A DNA stretch of 64,000 bases, taken from NCBI GenBank assembly GCA_029204225.1, contig CM055096.1, positions 66,750,370 through 66,814,369 of the forward strand, read 5' to 3'. This document shows positions 34,501 to 44,018 of this stretch, piece after piece; within the stretch, counting starts at the first letter, position 1, and the number at the start of each line of letters is the position of its first letter. The notes under the pieces were generated by a model that was given only the letters and a program-made list of their open reading frames with translations, did no database searches and was not told the origin of the DNA. A program made the position numbers and the translations under genes. Origin of the DNA: Diphasiastrum complanatum. Lineage: Eukaryota > Streptophyta > Lycopodiopsida > Lycopodiales > Lycopodiaceae.

Positions 34501-35847
34501 CACACGCCACGGGCAGGGGTCACAGGTGCATCACGTGGCAGAGGTGGGACACATGGCACATGTTATACCGGCAGACAGGCAGGGCACACAAGGGGGGGCC
34601 AGTGGCATACCTACCTATGTCGACATGATGGAGGAGGCTCTTGATAGAGGGCAGAGTGGTTTAGATGCCGGTCCCGCAGATGTTTGGATGCATGCAGCAC
34701 AGAGTCATGGCCGTTACTACGACAGCACACCAGAGGAGGCACCTGATGACTTTCATTGCACAGATTGGGAGGCCATGCAGGGTCTACAGGGTGCACAGGA
34801 TGAGGCTTGGGTTGATTCAGGGGTTGGTGCACAGGATGATTCAGAGGTTGGTGCACAGGATGATTTAGAGGCTGGTGCACAGGGTGAGTCCTAGAGCCCA
34901 GAGCATTTGTATTCGGATGCCCAGCTGGCCGACTTGGTTGCCACATTGGATTCAGAGGCCCAGCAGATGCCGAGTGTCAGGGCGCCCCCATCATCTCTTG
35001 CCAGCATGCCACACACAGAGTCCCAGCCAGAGCAGCCGCATGAGGTGCCTAAGGTTCCTCCAGCTCCTCAGAGGGTGTATGTGCGTCGCACAGCTCCTCC
35101 AGTGCCACCGATGCCATTTAGGCCTGCAGCCCCTCCATCGTCGTCCACTTCTGCAGCACCAGGTCTCCATGGCAGGCCACCATCTGTGCCCAGGTTTTCT
35201 CTTGCAGCGCCCACATCCACAGTGGCTCCTCCAGTGGCAGCACCCACGTCACATCCTCCTCCTTTGGCAGCACCCAGGATGTACCAGTACCGGCCACCAC
35301 AGCGCCCCTTTCAGTACATATCGCCACTGTACTCGCCTCCTGCACAGCCAGTTCCTCCACCTGCAGCAGCCCCACGGGCACACACTCCACGAGCTCATCC
35401 TCCTCGCTCAGTTGCACAGGGAGTTCCCTCTTTTGCTTCCCTATCCCAACCGGCCTCAGCTTGGGCCCAGCCTAGCCAGCCAGGTGATTTGCATGGGGTG
35501 ACGAGGCATTGACAGCTCCTCTTGTCCGCAAGAGACCAGGTAGGCCCAAGGGTGCACCGAACAAGAAAGGCAAGGCACAGAAACTGCCAGGGAGGAGAGG
35601 ACGACCACGCAGGGCTCTAAGTACAGGTAGAGGTGCAGTATCACAGCCAGCTGGAGCAGGTGTTGTTGGTTTGGCCTGCTTGGGGGCTGATGCGGAGGCT
35701 GATTGGGAGGATGAGGATGACGAGTCTTCCCCCTCGGATACACAGCCCATGCCAGTTCCAGACAGGCAGAGATATCGGCTGCGAGAGTCAGCTCGGGGCC
35801 CTGAGTTGTCTCCAGAGCATTCGTCTGAGTCAGAGCCAGAGCATTGA
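31564..35847 (+). pseudogene. Family 1 hAT-like transposase, copy A
   Basis: Exons 31,564-33,437, 33,552-33,889, 33,963-34,124 and 34,227-35,847 have GT-AG borders and compatible phases. Domains: BED-like finger (RCRYCLVEFAASLTRLKGHL, then Cys); a long Pro-rich linker; DUF659-like core (YGCSIMSDGWTDVRRRPILN, VVTVVTDNATNC, HTPCAAHGIDLLMGDIG, RGDQFWRDAQTL); hAT dimerisation motif in exon 3 (CERNWSTWALIHTRRRNRL); exon 4 acidic, then Pro-rich, then AT-hooks (KRPGRPKG, GRRGRPRR). It would bind element ends in the nucleus and catalyse excision and insertion. Defects: TGG to TAG at 32,578; an 8-bp loss near 33,730; an (AG)n shift near 34,365; a G-run shift near 35,500. Confidence 0.85.
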
Positions 35848-36361
35848 TTGTGGCTCTGTTGTTTTAGTTTGTCTCTAGCAGACGGTCTACCATTGTACTC
35901 AGATGATTTTTCACATTATATACAGTGTTTGGCCTACATTATTTGCTGCACATTGTGCGTATGTCGCTCTGTACATGTGATGCTTTATTTTATGTTGAAG
36001 AATTCTATGTGCGTGTCTGAATCCTATTTTCATTTAATTTCGTTTGAAGTGAATGCTAGCTTCACATATATGCACCTACATCATGAGCACAGCAATCACC
36101 CCTACACCCCAAACGACATTTCATAAACACATGTAATACATCTGCATTTAAAAAAATTACAGACATTGCATCTTACATGACCAGGCTCGCGTTGCACAAA
36201 AAACAACTATGTATATATTCAACCGTTGTATTAGGATAACATCACATATACTGTCATTTTTTTAAGCAGCCATCTAGTTATTTGCTACACCATAAACTGC
36301 CGAAAACTACATAGCAACAGTCCGCCACATACGGGTGGACCTCATCTATTCTAAACATCCC
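35848..36361. other. 3' UTR region between the two convergent genes of A
   Basis: About 510 bp of AT-rich sequence separates the stop of the transposase from the stop of the small minus-strand gene. It is about 95% conserved in copy C (50,189-50,711). It should hold the poly(A) signals of both transcripts; I could not fix them. Confidence 0.5.
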
Positions 36362-36727
36362 TCACTGATCCTCCACCGACTCCTCGCCCTCGTCTGGTGC
36401 ATTGTTTTGTCGCTCTTGCTCTGCCTCCCGGTTAGCCCGAGCTGCCTCCTGGTTAGCCCGACGTCTGGCCGCCCTTTCCCTAACCATGATGAGCTGCCGT
36501 CGTGTGAAATTCATTCCGATCTGCTCATCCAGATCGAGCTCGACAGCGGGGACAGGATCCACGGCGGGGGCGGGTGGCTCCGGTTCCGGATTTCTCTGTC
36601 GAGTCTGTCGCAGCATCTCTCGGATATCTGCCTCTTGCTTCCGATGCCTCTCGTTGTGCCTTCGGATATCTTCCTCAAGCTTTCTCCTGGCTTCGCCCTC
36701 GGGCTTCGGTGGTATGCGCTCTGCCAT
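36362..36727 (-). CDS. ORF2a: small charged protein of family 1 (121 aa, intact)
   Basis: This is an uninterrupted frame on the opposite strand to the transposase, read from Met at 36,727 (a longer start at 36,805 adds 26 residues). It is rich in Arg and Glu and probably alpha-helical: RKLEEDIRRHNERHRKQEAD, a Pro-rich break, then DEQIGMNFTRRQLIMVRERA and RRRANQEAARANREAEQERQ, with an acidic end. A TATTTAT box lies upstream on the minus strand (36,900-36,906). I recognise no family. Its middle motif reappears in ORF2b of family 2 (38,374-38,634; 52,535-52,795). Position and conservation suggest a transposition accessory protein, but that is inference. Confidence 0.65.
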   Translation of the reverse strand: MAERIPPKPEGEARRKLEEDIRRHNERHRKQEADIREMLRQTRQRNPEPEPPAPAVDPVPAVELDLDEQIGMNFTRRQLIMVRERAARRRANQEAARANREAEQERQNNAPDEGEESVEDQ

Positions 36728-36899
36728 CTCGATCGACCTTCTCCTCACAGCACCCTGATCCTTGAACACCCTCTCACAGCACCCTGGTCTCAAACAGCCT
36801 CTCACAGCCTGTCACCGGCTCTCGCTTGCTCTCTCACTGTCTATCACTAGCCCTCTCATAGCCTCTGAAAATGCCGACCACAATGGCATTGTGAGTGCC

Positions 36900-36906
36900 T
36901 ATTTAT
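36900..36906 (-). promoter_or_regulatory. Probable TATA box of ORF2a (copy A)
   Basis: On the minus strand the sequence reads GGGATAAATAGGC, about 175 bp upstream of the ORF2a Met at 36,727. It is conserved in copy C at 51,236-51,242. Confidence 0.4.
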
Positions 36907-36948
36907 CCCCACAGCCTGATCGGCCATGTGGATCCCCATCATCCCTCC

Positions 36949-37118
36949 ATGTGCCTCTGTACCTGCCCCCATGTGATGCTCCCCCCTGTGTTGGTCTCCC
37001 ATTGGGCCCATGGTCTGCTCACCCACAATGCCCATGTGCCTCTGTACTTGCCCCCATGTGATGCTACCCCCCTGTGTTGGTCTCCCATTGGCCCCTCGGT
37101 CTGCTCACTCGCAGTGCC
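36949..37118. repeat. Two tandem about 85-bp units upstream of ORF2a
   Basis: Units start CATGTGCCTCTGTAC at 36,949 and 37,033, with a partial third start at about 37,119. They share TGCCCCCATGTGATGCT and GTGTTGGTCTCCCATTGG. Copy C has the same arrangement from 51,287. They lie on the promoter side of ORF2a, inside the element end, where hAT transposases usually have repeated binding sites. Confidence 0.75.
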
Positions 37119-37261
37119 CATGTGCCATTGCAACAGTCCCCTGCATCATATACTGTACCCTCCTTTTTTACACCCAGAACCCCCTTTTTTTACTTTTTTT
37201 TGTCCTTTTTTGATAGTTAATATGCAAAAAAAAATTACTAAAAATATATTAAAAAATAAAA

Positions 37262-37378
37262 AAAAAATATTAAAAATGGTACCGCCCTGGTACTGCGGAT
37301 CCCAGGGCGGTACCGTACCGGCGGTACCACTGATATGGTACCGGCGGTACCATACTAGCGGTACCAGAGGGTACTATG
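37262..37378. repeat. Subterminal GGTACC palindromes, right end of A
   Basis: GGTACC and close variants (GGTACCG(G/C)CGGTACC) occur several times between 37,279 and 37,370, matching similar words at the left end (31,240-31,280). Arrays of short subterminal repeats are the usual transposase-binding sites of hAT elements; binding here is not shown. Confidence 0.65.
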
Positions 37379-38373
37379 ATATATATATATAAGGAAGCGG
37401 ATGGTGGACGCGTCTGTTTTTTTTCAAAAAAAATAAAATATAGGCACCTGCCTACACTGTCCCCCATCCCAAAAGCAAAATAAAAGCAATATATGGCCCC
37501 TGTTTTTCCCCCGGAATTAATTATCAAAGGGTGTCTGACACCCACCTGCCCCCTCCTGTTAAAAAATAGGAAAACGGTACCAAAAAAAATTTGCAACAGA
37601 CCTAACCACTGGTCCATGCCTCTCATAACCTCAATATTACTAAACAACCATGGCCAGTGAGGAGTTCATAAATTATTACGAACCTTCATTGGGAACTAAG
37701 CTTTCTCGCCAGAGGATTGGGGAGAGGTGAACGCTCACCAGAAGAGTGACAAGCTCTCAGGAGCATAAGTATCTGGGGGAAATTAGGGCTCACCAGAAGA
37801 GTGACAAGCTATACACTATTGTGACTCAGTTGATGAGATCGGTATCTTCCCGGATGAACTTCAACAGCTTACTAATTAGTTATGGCACTACTCCAACACG
37901 CTACAATACGATGTCGAAATTTTGCGTACCAGCACGGGGGCTCCGAAACATCTCCCAGTTTTCAAGTCCCGACTGGACAAAGTGTCCCTGAAGCCCTATT
38001 TAACGTCGAACTTCGGACGGACGTTGCGGCCCGACCGTCGATCGTTTCCTCGTCCTGTTTGTTCCCACATGTTCATATCAAGGTTGTCCACTAGCCGAAA
38101 CAGACGGCACCCGAAACGGATCTCGTTTGGAGAAATGGGGCTGTCGGACGGAGAGTTGCAAACCAGTCCATTTCGCTTGACCTAATTGCGCTTCGGTCCA
38201 GTCGAAGGGCCATTTTGACCGAACAATACCCAAATCGAGCCAGACTCGATCCCTTGGGTTCGTATCGGGATCACGAACCTGTGGACTATGTTCCTGGACC
38301 GATGATGCGTTCTACACAGTACCATGGCCTATGTGATGAGATAGATTTAGGGTTTGGAGTGGTATAATGTCAC

Positions 38374-38634
38374 GTGGGCAACTAGTCGGAGCGTGTCCTG
38401 AAAGATGTCCGCCGACACAACGAACGGAAGCTAGAAGCAGGATTTCATGAGAGCCAGCGAGAGATAATGGGGCGACTACCGAAGCTGCAGCTACGTGCCC
38501 TCACGGTCCTCGGACCTGCTCCCCCCTGCCCGAGCTGGCGAGGGTGAGGAAACGCAACGGATTGGAATTAACTTCACCGCAGAACAACTGGCATGGTCCG
38601 GGACAGGGTCCCTCATCGTCGGGCCAACCAGTAG
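38374..38634 (+). pseudogene. ORF2b, family 2 small gene, copy B (degenerate)
   Basis: This is the homologue of 52,535-52,795. The start codon is GTG instead of ATG (38,374), followed three codons later by TAG. Readable segments are VLKDVRRHNERKLEA, EIMGRLPKLQ, then in shifted frames IGINFTAEQL and MVRDRV-HRRANQ, and stop. The RRHNER, IG-NFT and MVR-R-RRANQ words are shared with family 1 ORF2a. Confidence 0.6.
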
Positions 38635-38635
38635 G

Positions 38636-39631
38636 TCTTCTGGTTCCCGGTAGTGAACGACACAGTTATGATGACCATCCACTCTTCTGGTGACCATTCA
38701 CTCCCTGTAGTGAATGGCACGGTTCTGACGACCATTCACCACTATTAGCAGCAGTTTTGTTGCAGTTGTTTTCATCGCGCTACGGAATCGGGGACGCAGA
38801 CCACACAAACACCTGAAAACGCGCTAAAATGTTGGCCTTTTGTTCGGTTTGGGGTTTAGGGTTTGGGGAACAAACGACCAGAAGGAGGATACCAAAGATA
38901 CTGTTGAGCAAGATTCTGATCATGACGAGGAGTGCAGGCCTTCACCTAGCCAGGGAGAAAGTTCCAGCTCTTCCATAAGTCTGAAGTGTGCCATAAGTTA
39001 AAGGGACGGTGTGGGTGAAAGCCAGTTAAAGTATGTTTTGCAACAAGAACACAGTTTGAAAGGAAATTTTATGGGCTTCAATAGCCATTTCCTGAACTCA
39101 AACACCCAAGGAAGCAGCATAGATCAGACAATGATCAATATCCTTTCATCTGGATGTTTGGCACGAAACTTTGTAAGAAAGCAATGGTCAACAATGTCCT
39201 TCCAGTACATGGAGATGGTCGAAGTGGTTTTGACGCTAGTACGTGTTCCCGAATCTTGCCACATCACCAATTGCTCTGTTTTCAACTCCACGTGAAACAT
39301 TTTTGGTGAGCAGACAGAGACAGCACCCAATGGTTTCTGATCCACTGATCAAAAAACCAATGGGTGCTGTCTCTGAAAGCCCACCAAAAAACGTTTGACG
39401 TGGAGTCGAAAACGGAGCAATTAATGGCGTGGTAAAATCTAGGAGTACGTAAGGGCGACGCAACCACTCCTTTCGTCTGCATGCACTAGAAAGACATTGT
39501 TGACCATTGCTTTCTTGCAAGGCTTCCTGGCCAAATGTCCAGATGGAAGGGTAGTGAACATTGCCTAGTATATACTGCTTCGTTGGGTGTCCGAGTTCAG
39601 GAAACGGGCAGTGAAGCCAAAACCTGAATCA
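38636..39631. other. 1-kb segment specific to copy B
   Basis: Copy D passes directly from the ORF2b stop (52,795) to the sequence TAAAACAATATAAAGCC, while B has about 1 kb in between. The first part (38,670-38,745) holds an inverted copy of sequence at about 40,015-40,070 (ATTCACTACAGGG words), and the second part is the large foldback at 39,068-39,625. No gene is seen. Confidence 0.6.
39068..39625. repeat. Large foldback, about 270-bp inverted arms, tiny loop
   Basis: The left arm (about 39,068-39,338) and right arm (about 39,352-39,625) are inverted copies joined by a loop of only about 12 bp around CTGATCCACTGATC. The innermost 60 bp are nearly perfect (AGAGACAGCACCCAATGG against CCAATGGGTGCTGTCTCT). 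The outer parts are about 70-75% identical with small indels (AAGAAAGCAATGGTCAACAA occurs in both arms). A transcript would form one long hairpin. It may be a foldback transposon or an inverted duplication. Confidence 0.85.
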
Positions 39632-40640
39632 TAAAACAGTATAAAGCCAACATAATTGAACCCTAAACTCTGTACAGATTGGAAAAGCCCGCTCTAATTG
39701 GCTTTCACTTACACCATCCCTGTCGGTAACCAAGCAGCTTCAATACGTTTGGCACACTCGACAGTTATGGAAAATATCGAACTTTATTCCTGACTAGCTG
39801 AAGGATTGTACTCTTCATCATCAGAAGAGTCTTGCCCAAAAGTGTATTTGATGTCCTCCTTTTCGCCGTTTGTTTGCTAGTCGTTGGCCCCAAAGCATAC
39901 GATAGGTCCACACTTTTGTGCGCTCAGATGGGCTTGTGCGTCCTCAATTCCATGGCTTGATGAAAACAACTGTGGAAAAACTGTTGTTCACAATTTTGAA
40001 CTCCAGATGTTAATGGACACCAGAAGAGTGAATGGTCAGCAGAACTATGCCATTCACTACAGGGGACCACATGACCGACCATCCTGCAAGAGGTATAGCT
40101 ACCTCTGTCCTCACGGTTCTACACAGTACTGTGTCTTGTATGATGTGATCGGTTTCCCCCCGGATGAACTTCTACGGCTTACTAATTACTCATGCAAAAC
40201 TGTTTCATTCACTACAGGTCGTCCGTCCGTTCCTCGTCCTGTCTGCGTCCCACAAGTTCCTGGCGAGGTTGTCGGCAACCCTAAACCCTATATCCGAAAC
40301 GGATCCCGTTTGAAGAAATGGGGCCGTCAAACAAAGACCTGCAAAACTAGTCCATTTCACATGACCTTATTGCGTTTCTGTCCCGTCGAACGGCCATTTC
40401 GACCGGAAGACAGCCGAATCGAGCCAGGCTCGGCCCCTTGAGATTGTATCGGGGCCCCAAATCGTTTGACGGTTTTCCTGGACCATTTTGTCAATTCCGA
40501 ATGTTTTCAAGTCCCAGCCCGGGAAAGTGTCCCCGAAGACGATCTGTTAGGGTTTGGGGTGTTATGTTAACTGTGCCATTTGTTGAGGTGTCGAGTTTAG
40601 GGTTTTATGTTAAATGGTTGAACATGATGCATATGTTTTG
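39632..40640. other. Family 2 internal 3' region, copy B
   Basis: This is non-coding sequence homologous to 52,797-53,260 and 53,610-53,800 in copy D (shared words CATACGATAGGTCCACACTT and CCAGAAGAGTGAATGGTCAG). It contains short repeats of a segment also seen at 37,840-37,900 and 52,395-52,440 (GATGAAC-TC-AC-ACTTACTAATTA). No gene is supported; the 185-codon frame at 39,884 is not conserved in D. Confidence 0.5.
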
Positions 40641-40659
40641 AATGAGATGCAGATGTGCT

Positions 40660-40661
<2 letters not shown>

Positions 40662-40717
<56 letters not shown>
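40662..40717. repeat. (CT)n array 3' of the family 2 transposase, copy B
   Basis: About 28 CT units followed by CATCTTGCACGGAGCAAACC. Copy D has the same flank and a longer array at 54,154-54,259, so the array is part of the element. Confidence 0.95.
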
Positions 40718-40720
<3 letters not shown>

Positions 40721-40875
40721 TTGCACGGAGCAAACCATTTCTGACTGGCCATTCAAACTTCACAAAACTAACCATTTTTAAGCAACCACGATAAATTAGC
40801 CATGACACAAATATACTGTAAAAAATACATCTCATCTGATGCCACTGTACATGATGCTAAAATGTATATCAGTAT

Positions 40876-43846
40876 CTACAAGTCTGTGCTAAACAAATCA
40901 TCCCTCTGCGTGCCAGATGCATCTGCAGGGGTGTCAAATACAAAGTCTGGCTGGGAGTCTGGAGGCATCTGGGACTCCTCTAAGTCTGGGCCAACGCCTG
41001 CCAAGAGACGACTAGAAAAATCATCAGTGCGTCCCCTCTTGGCTGGCCTGCCTCTGGGTCTGCCGGAAGGAACCCTCTGTGGTACACTCATGCCTGGGGG
41101 TCTCCCTTTGCCATGGGGGGGTCTCTAGGAGGAACTGCCTGCCTGTGATGCTCTGAGTCGTCTCTGCGCTATCTATCTCTGGGCAGCAGCCTCTGTCTCC
41201 CTCGCAAACTCTGACCAGCCATCATCTGAAAGGGGGCGTGATGCGGGGGTACTGGGTGGGGCACGTGGACAATCCCCTGCTAGGTCGACCGTCTCGTCTG
41301 AATCATATGTGGGCTCATCATCAGAGGAGGGCAATGGAACGTCAGCAGGGAGGGTGGTGGTCTCATTGGCATCGGCATCGGCATCATCCTCAGGCTCACC
41401 CCGCAGAGCACGCCGAGCGGCATCGTCTGGATCAAGCTCTGGCTCTGCCTCATGATCAGCTGCTGCAACCAGGCACTCGTCGGGATTGACCTGCACAAGT
41501 CAATCATTCGTGAGAATAGCCGAAGCAACTGTGAAGGCATTACACTTAATGTCTTAAACCAATACGAAAGCAAAACGACAGAGCAACCTGTAGCAGTAGG
41601 GCGCGTGCGCCTCCTACCCTCATGCTCTCCGTGATGCGTCGAACCACTCTGGTGTTGGTGTTGCAGTACACCAGGTCATTGCATCGCTCCGTCGTCAGAC
41701 GGTTCCGCCTGTTCGTGTGAACAAGGATGAACGCTGACCAGTTTCGCTCGAACACGCAAGCAGAACAGACATCGTACGACAGAGCAAGAGTTTACCTCTA
41801 ACTGAGCCTCTGCTCCTAGAGCCTGCTGCGGATACCAGTGTCGCTGCTGAGGAGGCGGATGTATGAGAACCAGTCCGCACGCAGCTCTGCATCGTCATAC
41901 TGCCTCTCGCTCTGAAACAACGGATGCAGTATGTGGGCCACACTGTGAAAGGGTCGGTGAAACTTATCCCATCGTTGCCACCACAACCACCTGATAGGCT
42001 CCAACCTGTGGACCATACCATGTGGAAGCAACAATTACATACCATCGTGTTGCGACAGCACGACGAAACAGAGTGCGAAATGGAAGGAAGGATGGTGAGA
42101 CGGAAAAAAGTTATACCTGGCAGGGTCCAACTCAGAACACTTGAGAGACTCGCCTATGCAGTCCATGAACTCATAAATGAGGCCCATCGTGCACCCCTCG
42201 CGATCAACAAGCCTCATAACAGAGTAGATGGGGCGCATGACGTCCATCAGCTGCTGCATATCCACCCAAAAAGGCTCCATGAAGAGGATGTCGTGGAAGG
42301 CCAAGCCCTTTGGGGCGTGGACAGGTCCATGGCGATGAACTCTGCAGAAGTAGCCATACGCCGCAAATCACCCTTGAGCTTGTGTAGCCGCTCAAGCATG
42401 ATGAACTAGTAGGCGAAGCGGGTGCGAGCGGCCTTCTTCAAGTCGAGCTGCATTGACAAACGGAATGAGAGGCACACATGAAACAAGCCAAAAAAAAAAG
42501 AAGCATTTTGAACAGGCCAAAAAATAGGTAGCATCCTACCTGCTGAATGTGGAAAAGGGCAGTCATGCGGCGCTTGCGTGTGACAAAGTCCACAACCGCA
42601 AGTGCCCTCGTGAGAATGTCACTGACCCAAGGCAGGCGCCCGATGGAATGCAGGAGGAGGTCCAATGAGTGTGCGGCACATGGAGTCCACACAATGGAGG
42701 GGTAGTCTACCATAAGAAGCTCCCCCATACCACGGCAGTTGGACGCATTGTCCGTCACAACCTTTCGCGATACGTTCACACGATCAGTTCACAGCTCGGA
42801 AACACATTGCAATCAATCGAAAACTACACAAAACTATTGTATCAACATCAAGCAGCAAATGAGCAAGCAACCAATGAAAGAATATTATACCTGGACAACG
42901 CGCTGTGGCCCGACCTCCTCGATCGCTGCGCCCTGCCTTGGAGGCGTCGATGCTGCGCAGGAACATGGAACCGTAACAACTGGAAACAATCACGTTGATG
43001 AGTGGACGTGTGCGATGATCAGTCCACCCATCAGCCATGATGGAACAGCCGTATCTATCCCAAGCCTCGTGCAGTGCGGCCAACCTCTCTCTGACTGATG
43101 CAACCGGGTCCTGGAGTAAAGGGCCTCGTAGTGCGTCGGTTGTGGGTGGTGTGTAGCCGGGCCCGCAGACTGCAACTTTCGAGATAGCCGCTCGAAAGAT
43201 GCGGGATGATGCCATGATAAAGGGGAGGTTCAGGTCATAGAACATCTGTGCTATGGTCCCGGTGGCCTCTCTGTGCTGCCCCTCTCTGAAAGATCCCGGC
43301 ATGGACATCTGTCTGGGGCCCCGGATGTGGATGGCTGGGAGGATGCGGCTGGACGATGCGGATCTGGAGGTGGTGGCATAGGTGCAGGTGCGGAAGCGGA
43401 GGATGTGGACGGACCGTGCAAATCTGGCAGTGATGGCAGAGGCGTAGGTGCAGCAGTGGAGGCTGTGGATCCATGGGGAGTACTGGCGGAGGCGGGGGCG
43501 GTGGCAGGGGCGGGGGCGGGTGCAGATGCGACGGTGGGGGCGGTGGGTGTACCAGTGGCAGGGGCGGTGGCAGTGGGTGCACCAGTAGAAATAGAGTCCG
43601 CGGCATCTGTGGACGGCTCGTCGGGCTCAACAGTTGTCTCAGAATGTCTCCATAATGCGAGCCCTCTCCGTAGCGGGGATGACCATACAAATGCCGATCC
43701 CATAGCGCCCCCCCGTGGGTTGGACTCGCAAACCCCCCCCGATGTGCTCGAACCCGAGAGGCGTTCCCTGTGAACTACTTTCGACAAAAAGGGCAACGCC
43801 ACTTTTTGTCGGACATCACCTCCACCCCATCCCAAATAGGACGAGC

Positions 43847-43852
<6 letters not shown>
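40876..43852 (-). pseudogene. Family 2 hAT-like transposase, copy B
   Basis: Start ATG at 43,852. In order on the minus strand: BED-type finger ([10 protein letters not shown], then TAG, then FTGNAS); Pro/Ala/Thr-rich linker; EAWDRYGCSIMADGWTDHRT and VIVSSCYGSMFLRSIDASKA; exon end at 42,891 (CCAG|GTATAA); VVTDNASNCRGMGELL, TPCAAHSLDLLLHSIGRLPW, then VTRKRR; donor at 42,539; LDLKKAARTRFAY followed by TAG; EPFWVDMQQLMDVMRPIYSV; donor near 42,116; WWQRWDKFHRPFHSVAHILH; FERNWSAFILVHTNRRNRL (dimerisation); an acidic tail; and an AT-hook (SGRPRGRPAKRGRTDDF) before the stop at 40,876-40,878. It is a clear homologue of family 1 with at least one more intron. A CAG to TAG stop at 43,775, frameshifts and an exon loss near 41,757 disable it. 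Confidence 0.8.

Positions 43853-43914
<62 letters not shown>
43853..43914. repeat. (CT)n array directly 5' of the family 2 start codon, copy B
   Basis: About 31 units. On the transposase strand it reads (GA)n immediately before ATG, so it would lie in the 5' UTR or promoter. Copy D has the same position with about 52 units (56,998-57,100). Confidence 0.95.
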
Positions 43915-43917
<3 letters not shown>

Positions 43918-44018
43918 GCCCTCTTCCGCCCTCTCTCTGTCTAGAGAACTTCGACGGACTATCCGCAGGCCCGCGTGGTTTTGTTTTTTTTTTTTTTTTT
44001 AAATGCATCCGGGGCCCA

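Larger units (their letters stand above)
31229..37378 (+). mobile_element. hAT-like element, family 1, copy A (6,150 bp)
   Basis: The ends are CATAGGTCCCG on the left and, inverted, CATAGTACCCT on the right, flanked on both sides by ATATATAT (31,221-31,228; 37,379-37,386). An 8-bp duplication and a CA-starting inverted end are hAT features. Subterminal GGTACC-rich palindromes occur at both ends (for example GGTACCGCGGTACC at 31,267-31,280). It holds a four-exon transposase gene (+) and a convergent small gene (-). This is the most complete family 1 copy, but the transposase has a nonsense codon and several frameshifts. Confidence 0.85.
37391..44018 (-). mobile_element. hAT-like element, family 2, copy B (right end lost)
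   Basis: The left end AAGGAAGCGGATGG follows (TA)n next to element A. Reading leftward from about 43.9 kb, it carries a transposase gene (43,852-40,876) and, convergent to it, ORF2b (38,374-38,634). Long (CT)n arrays lie just 5' of the transposase start and just 3' of its end. The right end is cut at about 44,018, where the sequence switches to a family 1 fragment. About 1 kb including a large foldback (38,636-39,632) is present here but not in copy D. Confidence 0.75.

Noticed and set aside
34875-35501. 208-codon frame overlapping exon 4 of copy A (and its twin at 49,230)
   Set aside because: It is a +1 shadow of the Pro-rich tail; its Gln/His/Leu-rich text has no motif, whereas the other frame leads into the AT-hooks.
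39884-40441. 185-codon ORF in copy B
   Set aside because: It is not conserved in the homologous part of copy D and has no family motif.
41924-42409. 161-codon plus-strand frame, repeated at 55,756-56,241
   Set aside because: It is antisense to the family 2 transposase core, which is supported by homology to family 1. Conservation between B and D reflects their shared origin.
43273-43773. Gly/Ala/Val-rich 166-codon ORF on the plus strand
   Set aside because: It is antisense to the Ala/Pro/Thr linker of the transposase; a composition artefact.
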